A DNA stretch of 19,369 nucleotides. Source: CAIJZX01 sp043766165 (GTDB taxonomy: Bacteria; Patescibacteriota; Patescibacteriia; SBBC01; CAIJZX01). The position numbers were made by a program, and so were the translations under genes. The stretch lies in the NCBI GenBank assembly GCA_043766165.1, contig JAYUIJ010000083.1:1-19369 (forward strand). The letters run 5' to 3'. The first letter of the stretch is position 1, and each line of letters starts with the position of its first letter. Of the stretch, positions 6,158 to 13,279 are shown in pieces. A model generated the notes under the pieces. The model searched no databases, was not told where the DNA came from, and saw nothing but the letters and a program-made list of their open reading frames with translations.

Positions 6158-7378
6158 TTACACTTTATTTCCACCCATAAACTTCACTTCACCCGTCTTG
6201 TGCAAGTACGTATTCTGACGTCGCTTCGCTAAACCAGTTTTTTCCCAGAGTTCAGATGTAGTCGCGACTTGTTGCATCAGTCGTTCCACGGCGTTCATGG
6301 TTTTAGGCGGCACATGGGTTAGCGCTTGCACTACGTCAGCTAGTCGCTGTGTTTCGCGGATGACAATTGTCATGTCCCACCAGGGACTAGCCGAGGCCCA
6401 CCAGTATTTATCTGAGGTTAAGGCTTGATCGAGTAAGCGACGTGCGACGTCAATACTTGGGTCGCCCTCAGCATCATGAACGGCGGTGATAACCGTGTGG
6501 GTTAATTGCCACTGTAACTTGTGAATCGGATTTTCTGGATGGTTCCACAGGCCGAACGGGACGTTGGCTAGCATTTCGTAGGGCTGAGTTGACCAACTAC
6601 CGTCGTGCAATGTAATCGATGCATCTTTGGTTAATCGTTTTCGGTATTCGGACAATGTTTCGGTTGTCATCTCGGGCCAGGTGACTAAAATTTCCCAGAG
6701 GCGATCGACACCAGCTCGGTGGTGGCCTAAATTTTCTCCGTCCATGGCTGTAATAATTCCATCAACACTTCGTTTGTCGCTTTGAATGGCTTGCACTGAT
6801 GTTTCTGGTTGATCGATGTTGGCGGAGAAGGACAAAAAATCGCTCAGATAACGATTGCGAAAGATAACACCCAAACCGCCGGCCGTCGTGTACTTTGTAT
6901 CAAACTGAATATTTCCGAGCGGTTGGCCGGAACAGATTTCGTCGAGGATAATCCATTCATACCCACGGTCGACCAGAACCTGCTCTAAGGCGGTGCTATA
7001 AGCCATTTCTGGGGCGTAGAAGCCTTTTGGGGCGAAGGTGGGACCGAAGGCCGCGCGGCATGTTTCTTCTTGTAATTCAATCTGTCGCAACACTTCTTCG
7101 GGCGGCAAGAGAGGAAGAATTGGATGATATTTAGCGCTGCCGACGAGTTCAATCTGACCTTTTTCTGAAAGTTGACGGATGCTTTCTAAAATTGAATGTA
7201 ACCCAAGCGCGGTCAGCTGGTCGATCAGCGCGCCGGTAATATTCAAGGTGATTTTGATATCAGGATGCGCCTGCAGAATCGCCATTAGCGGTTCGTACGA
7301 TTCGCTTGTCGCACGCCGAACAATAGTTTCGTCCCAGGCCGGCGGCTGGTAGATATGGAAAAAATTACTCCACCGCAT
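6158..7378 (-). CDS. GH57 alpha-glucan enzyme (copy without UVR tail)
   Basis: A 406-residue cytoplasmic GH57 enzyme acting on alpha-1,4 (and possibly alpha-1,6) glucans. Regions in order: HIYQPP at 8-13, GQIELVGSAKYHP at 74-86, GFYAPEMAYS at 119-128 with expected nucleophile Glu124, ITAMDGENLGHHR at 209-221 with expected Asp213, and SDKYWWASASPWW at 322-334. It aligns nearly residue for residue with the GH57 at 3833-5218 over the first ~130 residues (both have HxYQPP at 8 and the Glu at 124), so the two are paralogs. The C-terminus ends at FMGGNKV with no UVR-like hairpin. The ATG at 7376-7378 lies 14 bp inside the end of glgA copy 2, so the two are translated from one message. Branching enzyme, glucanotransferase or amylase cannot be told apart by eye. 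Confidence 0.9.
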   Translation of the reverse strand: MRWSNFFHIYQPPAWDETIVRRATSESYEPLMAILQAHPDIKITLNITGALIDQLTALGLHSILESIRQLSEKGQIELVGSAKYHPILPLLPPEEVLRQIELQEETCRAAFGPTFAPKGFYAPEMAYSTALEQVLVDRGYEWIILDEICSGQPLGNIQFDTKYTTAGGLGVIFRNRYLSDFLSFSANIDQPETSVQAIQSDKRSVDGIITAMDGENLGHHRAGVDRLWEILVTWPEMTTETLSEYRKRLTKDASITLHDGSWSTQPYEMLANVPFGLWNHPENPIHKLQWQLTHTVITAVHDAEGDPSIDVARRLLDQALTSDKYWWASASPWWDMTIVIRETQRLADVVQALTHVPPKTMNAVERLMQQVATTSELWEKTGLAKRRQNTYLHKTGEVKFMGGNKV

Positions 7379-8837
7379 GATGGGCCTTTATAGCGGCTTG
7401 ATAGAGGTCAGTGTACTGCTTGGCGGGGAGTTCCCAGGAAAATGATTGGCGCATGGCCTGCCAGGTCAAATGTTCCCAGACGCGTGGGTATTTGTACGTT
7501 TCAATGGCGCGGGTCATAGCCATCAACAAATCCGGACCAGTGTAATTAAAGAAGGCAAAGCCGGTGCCGAAGCCTGAACGGGGATCGAAGTCGGTTATGG
7601 TGTCGGCTAAACCGCCGGTCCGGTGGACGATGGGAATCGAGCCGTAGCGCAAACTAATGAGCTGGGAAATACCGCATGGTTCATAGCGACTCGGCATCAA
7701 GAACATATCGGAGGCGGCGTAAATTTGTGAGGCGACTGATTCAGAAAACTCTAAGTGAACCGCGACTTGTTGCGGATATTTTTTGGCCATGTGCCGGAAG
7801 AAATTGACATAGCCTTTGTCGCCAGCGCCGACAATTACTAATTGTACCGGTTGGCGGAGGACAATCGGTAAAATCTGCATGATCAAATCAAAACCTTTTT
7901 GTTCGGTCAATCGATGAGCTAAACCAATCATCGGAATATCCCGTCGTTCCGGCAGTTTGTATTCACGCTGCAAGGCCAATTTATTCTCGGCTTTTTTATC
8001 AAGCGAATTCCAGTCGTAATGGATTTTCAAATGCTGGTCAAAACTTGGATTGAAAATGGTGTAATCGATACCGTTGATGATGCCGAAGACTGCTTTTCGG
8101 CGGCGGCGGAGAATAACATCAAGCCCTTCGCCAAACTTCTTAGTCATAATCTCTTCGGCGTAGCGGACACTGACCGCATTAACGACATCAGCATTCTTAA
8201 TCGCGCGCAATGTTAAGTTGGTGGCTTTTATTTTGTTTGGATCGTTCGGTGGCAGTCCACGTCCGCTATCACGTTTGTCGGCTGGCACGTCAAACCACAT
8301 GCCTTGCATCTGATAGAGGAGATTGTGAATGGTGAAGACGCTAACGGTGTCTTGCCAGACTGTTTGTTTACCGAATTCGAGTTTGAGGAAATTCGGAACT
8401 AAGCCAGTGGCCCAATCGTGACAATGGAGAACATCAGGCACGTGACCAAGAATCTCATAGAGGGCGAACACGGCGCGATTAAGGACATAGAAACGCAAGT
8501 TATCATCTGGATAGCCGTAAATTTTTTCGCGTGAAGTGAATAATTCGTCCTGAGACACAAAATATACTGGGACGGGCGTCGTGTCTGATAGCATTAATCG
8601 ATAAAAACGTACCGGATATTCTTTTTTCCCGACCCGAACGACTGAATCGCCGATATGTTCGGGGTTCAGATTTTTCTTTGCGATTAAACCGTAATATGGT
8701 GTGACAATCGAAACTTCGTGACCAAGCGCATGTAAGTGTTTTGGTAACGCGTGCGCTACGTCAGCTTGTCCGCCGAGTTTTGAAAAGGGACTAACTTCCG
8801 CCGAGATGACGGAAATATTGAGTGAACGTTCAGGCAT
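7365..8837 (-). CDS. glgA: Glycogen/starch synthase, GT5 family (copy 2)
   Basis: A second GT-B glycogen synthase (490 residues). Motifs: KLGGQADV at 20-27 (Gln where copy 1 has Leu), LHCHDWATG at 137-145, NGID at 255-258, GLAHRLTEQKG at 305-315 (Arg309 and Lys314 expected to bind donor phosphates) and PSRYEPCGISQ at 382-392 with Glu386. The ATG at 8835-8837 is five bases after the ruvC stop (8843), so it reads on from yebC-ruvC. Its 3' end overlaps the GH57 start. It is clearly paralogous to the GlgA at 1281-2723 but well diverged, so the pair could be an old duplication with different primers or donors. Donor specificity is not visible. Confidence 0.95.
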   Translation of the reverse strand: MPERSLNISVISAEVSPFSKLGGQADVAHALPKHLHALGHEVSIVTPYYGLIAKKNLNPEHIGDSVVRVGKKEYPVRFYRLMLSDTTPVPVYFVSQDELFTSREKIYGYPDDNLRFYVLNRAVFALYEILGHVPDVLHCHDWATGLVPNFLKLEFGKQTVWQDTVSVFTIHNLLYQMQGMWFDVPADKRDSGRGLPPNDPNKIKATNLTLRAIKNADVVNAVSVRYAEEIMTKKFGEGLDVILRRRRKAVFGIINGIDYTIFNPSFDQHLKIHYDWNSLDKKAENKLALQREYKLPERRDIPMIGLAHRLTEQKGFDLIMQILPIVLRQPVQLVIVGAGDKGYVNFFRHMAKKYPQQVAVHLEFSESVASQIYAASDMFLMPSRYEPCGISQLISLRYGSIPIVHRTGGLADTITDFDPRSGFGTGFAFFNYTGPDLLMAMTRAIETYKYPRVWEHLTWQAMRQSFSWELPAKQYTDLYQAAIKAHHAVE

Positions 8838-8842
8838 GGCTC

Positions 8843-9343
8843 TTAGTGTACCACTTTTTGCGATGATCCGCAGAGAGCAATCGCAATTGCGTCGGCGGTG
8901 TCGTCATGTTTTGGTAATTGTTTCAGTTTCAAAAGAAGCTGAATCATTTTCCCCATTTGTCGTTTATCAGCTCGGCCATCGCCAGTGACTGATTGTTTAA
9001 CGGCCGTCGGTGTAAATTCTTGGAGCTCAATATTTCCTTCCGCGGCGGCTAACAACACTATGCCCCGGGCCTGGCTAACAGTCATAGCTGTTGTAACGTT
9101 GCTGGTGAAATACAATTTTTCCACGGCCATGCTTTCTGGCTTGTAGTCCAGAATAATTTGCCCTAAGCGTTGATGCAATGTTTGCAGGCGTTTTTCTGTC
9201 CGTTGTCCAGCAGGCGTTTCAACACAGCCGCAACCAATGAGTTCGGGTGACCGCCCAGAAATTTCAACAATCGCCCAGCCCATTCGCGCCAAACCGGGAT
9301 CGACGCCTAAGACGCGGTGACTAGGCGTCGTTGCTGGAGACAT
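8843..9343 (-). CDS. ruvC: RuvC Holliday junction resolvase
   Basis: Resolves Holliday junctions with RuvAB during recombination and repair by symmetric metal-dependent cleavage. With ATG at 9341-9343 the product is 166 residues, the usual RuvC length. All four catalytic carboxylates are present: Asp15 in LGVDPG, Glu75 in AVEKLYF, and Asp148 and Asp151 in HDDTADAIAIA. Conserved TPTAVKQSVTGDGRADK (111-127) fits the DNA-binding region. Longer starts at ATG 9364 or GTG 9409 would put unconserved residues in front of the first beta-strand, so I prefer 9343; 9364 remains possible. It overlaps the end of yebC by 23 bp. yebC-ruvC is a very widespread gene pair; ruvA and ruvB are not in the window. 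Confidence 0.95.
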   Translation of the reverse strand: MSPATTPSHRVLGVDPGLARMGWAIVEISGRSPELIGCGCVETPAGQRTEKRLQTLHQRLGQIILDYKPESMAVEKLYFTSNVTTAMTVSQARGIVLLAAAEGNIELQEFTPTAVKQSVTGDGRADKRQMGKMIQLLLKLKQLPKHDDTADAIAIALCGSSQKVVH

Positions 9344-10043
9344 GGGTGACGTCGTCGAGTTCATCAAGCGTTTCAAATAGCGAATATAGTTTTTCCCGAT
9401 CTTCCACACTGACGGTTACAGTCGTAGTTGGAATAAATGTCAGTTCAGCTTCGTGCGTTAGTTTTTTGGATTCAAGAAATGTTCGCAAAGCGGCAAATTT
9501 TTCTGGTGGCACAACTAAGACAAGTTGATCACCTTCTTCGCGAACGTCGTTGGCGCCAAAATCGATACACTCTAGTTCGAACGATTCACGTTGGTCAGCC
9601 GGAATTGAGGTTAACGGCATGTGCGCGACGCCGGAACGGACAAACATCCAGCCGACACTGTTCTGACTACCCATTGAACCGCCATGTTTAGCAAACACAT
9701 TTCGAACTTCAGCTGAGGTGCGGTTACTATTGTCGGTAATCGCCTCCACCATTACTGCAACCCCGCCCGGACCAAATCCTTCGTACAATACTTCTTTCGA
9801 TTGACCTTCTTTATCTTCGCCCGTGCCCGCTTTGATGGCGCGTTCAATGTTATCGTTCGGAAGGTTTGCAGATTTGGCTGTATCTATCGCAAGGCGTAAA
9901 CGAAAATTCATAACTGGGTCGCCACCACCAAGCCGCGCGGCCACAGAAATTTGTCGTCCCAGCTTCGTAAAGGCCGCCGAACGCTTGGCGTCGGTAATTC
10001 CTTTGGCCCGTTTAATTGTTGACCATTTGGAATGACCAGACAT
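9321..10043 (-). CDS. yebC: YebC/TACO1 family protein (DUF28)
   Basis: A conserved cytoplasmic protein of the YebC/PmpR/TACO1 family, described as a transcriptional regulator in some bacteria and, more recently, as a factor helping ribosomes through difficult (proline-rich) sequences. The start is set at ATG 10041-10043, because MSGHSKWSTIKRAKG is the hallmark N-terminus. The longer frame from 10118 runs into the palindromic repeat and promoter. Other family features in the 240-residue product: DAKRSAAFTKLGRQI, LPNDNIERAIKAGTG, YEGFGPGGVAVMVEA (the conserved glycine-rich strand) and NRTSAEVRNVFAKHGG. It is the first gene of the yebC-ruvC-glgA-GH57 run. No Shine-Dalgarno is evident; a good extended -10 promoter lies 38 bp upstream. 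Confidence 0.96.
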   Translation of the reverse strand: MSGHSKWSTIKRAKGITDAKRSAAFTKLGRQISVAARLGGGDPVMNFRLRLAIDTAKSANLPNDNIERAIKAGTGEDKEGQSKEVLYEGFGPGGVAVMVEAITDNSNRTSAEVRNVFAKHGGSMGSQNSVGWMFVRSGVAHMPLTSIPADQRESFELECIDFGANDVREEGDQLVLVVPPEKFAALRTFLESKKLTHEAELTFIPTTTVTVSVEDREKLYSLFETLDELDDVTHVSSNDA

Positions 10044-10080
10044 GGACGTGACGTGACAAAAACCAATGAAAATCAAGCCA

Positions 10081-10109
10081 AGCGTAGCAATTTTTTGTGG
10101 TTCGGTCAA
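10081..10109 (-). promoter_or_regulatory. Candidate promoter of yebC-ruvC-glgA-GH57
   Basis: Minus strand: TTGACC (10104-10109, 5 of 6 with TTGACA), 17-bp spacer, then TACGCT (10081-10086) preceded by TGC, an extended -10. Transcription would start near 10074, about 30 nt before the yebC ATG. Confidence 0.55.
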
Positions 10110-10111
10110 TC

Positions 10112-10187
10112 GTTCCACCGTAGGGGCGGGTTTAACCTCCCTAGCCCTCCTAACCGAAGGAGGGAATTGCCGCCCGTACGGTGGAAC
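10112..10187. repeat. 76-bp palindromic repeat in the divergent intergenic region
   Basis: Arms 10112-10129 and 10170-10187 (GTTCCACCGTA followed by a GGGCGG-rich end) are inverted repeats with one mismatch in 18 bp. A second smaller stem inside, CCCTCC (10145-10150) / GGAGGG (10159-10164), gives a branched REP/MITE-like structure. It lies exactly between two opposed promoter candidates. The surrounding gap 10044-10343 has no protein gene that I can support. Confidence 0.75.
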
Positions 10188-10189
10188 CC

Positions 10190-10218
10190 TTGCATCGTCC
10201 GCGACGCTCTGCTAGAGT
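10190..10218 (+). promoter_or_regulatory. Candidate extended -10 promoter, plus strand
   Basis: TTGCAT (10190-10195), 17-bp spacer, TAGAGT (10213-10218) preceded by TGC, an extended -10. The predicted start is about 10225. It would drive the short terminated transcript described next and, by read-through, the membrane glycosyltransferase gene at 10344. Confidence 0.5.
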
Positions 10219-10224
10219 AGGTGC

Positions 10225-10314
10225 TACTGGTCTGCTGTGATCGAAGTCGACTACGAAAAAATCAACGATCGAGCAATTCCCGCCACCCGTGCTTGGGCGG
10301 GAGTTGTCTTTTTT
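10225..10314 (+). ncRNA. Candidate ~90-nt small RNA or attenuated leader
   Basis: The segment is bounded by an extended -10 promoter candidate (10190-10218) and an intrinsic terminator (10278-10314), with no credible start codon and long enough ORF between them. It holds short self-complementary pieces such as GATCG (10239-10243) with CGATC (10266-10270), and GTCGAC. I cannot match it to SRP RNA, 6S, tmRNA or a known riboswitch by eye. It could be a free small RNA or a regulated leader of the gene at 10344. Confidence 0.4.
10278..10314 (+). terminator. Intrinsic terminator upstream of the membrane glycosyltransferase gene
   Basis: Stem TCCCGCC (10278-10284) and GGCGGGA (10296-10302), 11-nt loop, followed by GTTGTC and six T (10309-10314). 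It is oriented for plus-strand transcription although no plus-strand protein gene precedes it. Confidence 0.8.
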
Positions 10315-10331
10315 ACGAAACAGTACTCTGG

Positions 10332-10337
10332 TATACT
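10332..10337 (+). promoter_or_regulatory. Candidate near-leaderless promoter (TGG-TATACT)
   Basis: TATACT preceded by TGG forms an extended -10; the ATG of the next gene (10344) begins six bases later, so the transcript would be leaderless or nearly so. The -35 position holds only a T-run. Confidence 0.55.
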
Positions 10338-10343
10338 GTTTGC

Positions 10344-11975
10344 ATGCACACTCAACATCGGTCAACGACGTTTTGGTTCGAACATTGGCCGTGGTTGTCA
10401 TACGTAGCAGTCTACACTGTCGCTTTTGCCTTGTTCATGGTCTTTCAGGCCAGCCCATACTTTGCCGATCCCGATTCGTTCTACCACGCCAAGATGGCGC
10501 TGCTCATTCGTGATCAAGGTGTCGTCCATTCGTTCCCTTGGTTGCAGTTGACGACACTCGGACAACACTATACCGACCAACACTTTCTCTACCACGTCCT
10601 CTTAATCCCGTTTGTCAGCTGGTTTCCGCCGTTGATTGGTCTGAAATTGGCGACCGTGGTCTTTGGGGCGACACTAGCCACGGTTTTTTATTGGGCTTGT
10701 CGACGTTTGAATGTTCGTTGGCCAATAGTGTTCGTTATTTTGTTGCTACTGATCCGCCCCTTGACCTTCCGGATGTCCTTAGCTAAAGCGCCGAGCACAT
10801 CGTTGATGTTATTACTGGTCGGGTTGGTTTGGATGTTTGAATATAAACTGAAACGGTTGTTTGTTTTGGCCTTTGCCTACGTTTGGTACTACGGTGGATT
10901 TCCACTGCTTGGGGTTAGCGCCGGTGTCGTCGGTGTGACCAGCTGGTTGCACAACCGGTTCATGACCAAACATACGAGTGATCGATTTGTCGATAAAGTG
11001 TTAAGCATTGTTGGACGCCATATCCGCCGCGATCGAAAATCATGGTTGAATTTGAAAGTTTTTTTGGTGGTGGTTGGTGGAATTATCGCGGGCGTTATTC
11101 TCAATCCGTACTTTCCAAGTAACGTTCATTTTTACGAACAGCAATTAGTGAACATTGGGATTATAAATTTCCAAAAAGTTATTGGTGTGGGGAATGAATG
11201 GTATCCGTACAACGTGGCTGACTTATTAGCCAACGGAGCGTTTGCTACACTATTATTACTACTAGCTATCGTTGGCATTGTGTTACGTTTTCGTGCGCAA
11301 TCGAAACGCTCATGGGCGCTAGGAATACTCATGCTCGGTACCTTTGTCCTAACAATTAAGTCTCGTCGCTATGTTGAGTACTATATTCCACTAGCGGTCT
11401 TATTTTCCGCAGTTAGTATTTCTGACGCGATTCGTGAATTAAGCTTTCCGACGATTATCCATCAATTTAAGGACTGGTTTTTTCGTCGCCGGACCGGGCA
11501 AGTGATTGGAGCCATGATCGCCGTCTATGTTGCTTTAGGAATGGGCTATGTGGCCGGTCGTGATTTTCGTAATGAATTGAATGATTTGCATCAAGGCTTC
11601 CGGGTTGATAAATTCCAGCCGGTCAGCACATGGTTAGCGGCGAACACACCGGCCGGTAGTCGCATCGTCCACTCCGATTGGGACGAATTTCCGGTTTTGT
11701 TCTATTACAATACGCATAATACCTACATCGTTGGCTTAGATCCGACATTTTTATATAAACAGAGTCCAGATACCTATTGGACGTGGGTCAATATTACGTT
11801 AGGAAAGTTCCAAGGTGACCTTGTTCATGCTGTGCGAGATACTCTGAAGAGTGACTATGTTTTTGTGGCTAGCGGACATGAGGTGATGGACAAGCAATTC
11901 CGTGATAACCAACAATTCAAAGTTATCTATCAAGATAACGAGGCGACGGTCTACCAAGTCTTGAGCGTTTCATGA
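10344..11975 (+). CDS. GT-C membrane glycosyltransferase, STT3/PglB-like
   Basis: A 543-residue multi-pass inner-membrane protein resembling GT-C oligosaccharyl- or sugar-transferases that use polyprenyl-phosphate-linked donors. The start is ATG 10344: MHTQHRSTT directly after the TATACT element; the longer frame from GTG 10221 runs through the terminator. The first external loop carries YFADPDSFYHAKMA (39-52), the GT-C acidic motif Asp42-Pro-Asp44 with a following Tyr-His as in STT3/AglB proteins. About eleven hydrophobic segments follow. The C-terminal soluble part holds HSDWDEFPVLFYYN (443-456), a position comparable to the STT3 WWDYG box, though WWDYG itself is absent, so protein N-glycosylation is unproven. 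It ends KVIYQDNEATVYQV, a beta-hairpin-like tail also seen in its neighbours. The next gene starts in an ATGA overlap. Confidence 0.8.
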   Translation: MHTQHRSTTFWFEHWPWLSYVAVYTVAFALFMVFQASPYFADPDSFYHAKMALLIRDQGVVHSFPWLQLTTLGQHYTDQHFLYHVLLIPFVSWFPPLIGLKLATVVFGATLATVFYWACRRLNVRWPIVFVILLLLIRPLTFRMSLAKAPSTSLMLLLVGLVWMFEYKLKRLFVLAFAYVWYYGGFPLLGVSAGVVGVTSWLHNRFMTKHTSDRFVDKVLSIVGRHIRRDRKSWLNLKVFLVVVGGIIAGVILNPYFPSNVHFYEQQLVNIGIINFQKVIGVGNEWYPYNVADLLANGAFATLLLLLAIVGIVLRFRAQSKRSWALGILMLGTFVLTIKSRRYVEYYIPLAVLFSAVSISDAIRELSFPTIIHQFKDWFFRRRTGQVIGAMIAVYVALGMGYVAGRDFRNELNDLHQGFRVDKFQPVSTWLAANTPAGSRIVHSDWDEFPVLFYYNTHNTYIVGLDPTFLYKQSPDTYWTWVNITLGKFQGDLVHAVRDTLKSDYVFVASGHEVMDKQFRDNQQFKVIYQDNEATVYQVLSVS

Positions 11976-13279
11976 TTGATCAGCACAAGTCGGAACCATT
12001 TGTCTCGATGAACGTACTACTCTTGTTTTTGTTACCAACGCTCGGCATGATTATCCTGATCGGCAACGCGATTGCCCAGATTGGTGTTGAGGCGGGCTGG
12101 TTACTGCCGTTCGCGTTACTGTGCTTAGTCGCGCCAATCATCTACATTGCCGTCGGTGAGCGTCCATCTCCAGCCGCTGACCGGCGAAGATTTTTCGTGG
12201 CACTTATTACGTGTTTGTTGCTCGTGATCGGCCTGACTGTTCGTCAGATAGCTATTCGACCACCGGCCAATGTACCGGAAGGAATGTATGATGGCGCGGT
12301 GCAATCTGAAGTGGCGGCTCAGTATTTGTTGCGTGGCATAAATCCATACGGCGCCGATTATCGCGGCACACCGTATGCTGCGGTCAATAAGCCTATCCCG
12401 GGCGGCCCAACCCAGAATGTCGTTTGGTTTCATTATATTTACCCGCCGCTGACATTTTTGTTGTTCGTCCCGATTGAATTGATGCGTCCGTTACTCGGCG
12501 AGCTGACCGATTATCGATTGCTGACTATCGGGGCGTTGATGCTCATAACGTTCATACTTGTCAGCCAAGCTCCAACCTATTCTCAGCGTACGACGGTAAC
12601 AGTATTGACCTTGGGTAATCCGCTATTATGGGGCTATGCGGTAGTTGGGGCGAACGATCTCTTGGGGCCGGCGGCAATCATTGGTGCGACACTGCTAATT
12701 CAAAAAAAGCAGTGGCTACTAGCGGGAATCATTTTTGGTTTAGCGGTGGCGGCTAAGCAAACGACTTGGATTATTACGCCGCTATGGTTATACTGGGTCT
12801 GGCGGCAAAGTAAAGATAGTAACCAGCCACGGAACAGTTTCAAGCGGCAACTCCTTGGGCTTAGCGCTACGGTGGCAGTCACGTTCGGCCCTTTTTTACT
12901 TTGGCATCCATCGCGCATACTGACCGATGTATGGTCGTTTGCTTCCGGCGCGATACCGCATACATATCCCATCTCCGGCACCACATTTTTACAGTACCTG
13001 CATGTGCTGCGCCTAGTGCCTTCAGCCTGGTCTGTCATTCCTACGTATCTCTACCAACTGTCTGTCGGGGCTCCCTTATTAGCGCTGACCCTGTACTGGA
13101 TCCGGCGGTCGGCTGAACCCAGTCGGTGGTTAGGCGGAGCGGCCATCTTGTCGCTAGGCGTGTTGTTGTTCAGCCGATACTTTAATAACAATTATCTGGG
13201 GTTTCCCATAACGCTCCTGGTTGGCGCCCTGGTTCTTTCATGGCCGTCAAAAAAAGTGTTGGTTGATGACCATGAGTAA
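11972..13279 (+). CDS. GT87/DUF2029-like membrane glycosyltransferase
   Basis: A 435-residue multi-pass membrane protein of GT-C type, most like the GT87 (DUF2029) polyprenyl-phosphate mannosyltransferase-like group. After two N-terminal helices the first large loop contains MYDGAVQSEVAAQYLLRG followed by INPYGADYRGTP and WFHYIYPPLTFLLFVP, which matches the usual order: acidic residue, G-x-NPY, then YPP-L before a helix. GLAVAAKQTTWIITPLWLYW (257-276) is the family's small-residue helix followed by Lys. Eight to ten membrane segments are apparent. The ATG at 11972 shares ATGA with the stop of the previous gene and its own end overlaps the next gene by 8 bp, so three genes are translated from one message. 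Donor and acceptor are unknown; cell-envelope glycan assembly is the inference. Confidence 0.75.
   Translation: MIDQHKSEPFVSMNVLLLFLLPTLGMIILIGNAIAQIGVEAGWLLPFALLCLVAPIIYIAVGERPSPAADRRRFFVALITCLLLVIGLTVRQIAIRPPANVPEGMYDGAVQSEVAAQYLLRGINPYGADYRGTPYAAVNKPIPGGPTQNVVWFHYIYPPLTFLLFVPIELMRPLLGELTDYRLLTIGALMLITFILVSQAPTYSQRTTVTVLTLGNPLLWGYAVVGANDLLGPAAIIGATLLIQKKQWLLAGIIFGLAVAAKQTTWIITPLWLYWVWRQSKDSNQPRNSFKRQLLGLSATVAVTFGPFLLWHPSRILTDVWSFASGAIPHTYPISGTTFLQYLHVLRLVPSAWSVIPTYLYQLSVGAPLLALTLYWIRRSAEPSRWLGGAAILSLGVLLFSRYFNNNYLGFPITLLVGALVLSWPSKKVLVDDHE

Noticed and set aside
10221..10343. Upstream extension of the STT3-like gene from GTG 10221
   Set aside because: The added 41 residues pass through the intrinsic terminator and the TATACT promoter and are not membrane-like; the start at 10344 is better supported.
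12125..12433. A 102-codon minus-strand open frame
   Set aside because: Antisense shadow inside the GT87-like gene, with no promoter, ribosome site or recognisable motif.
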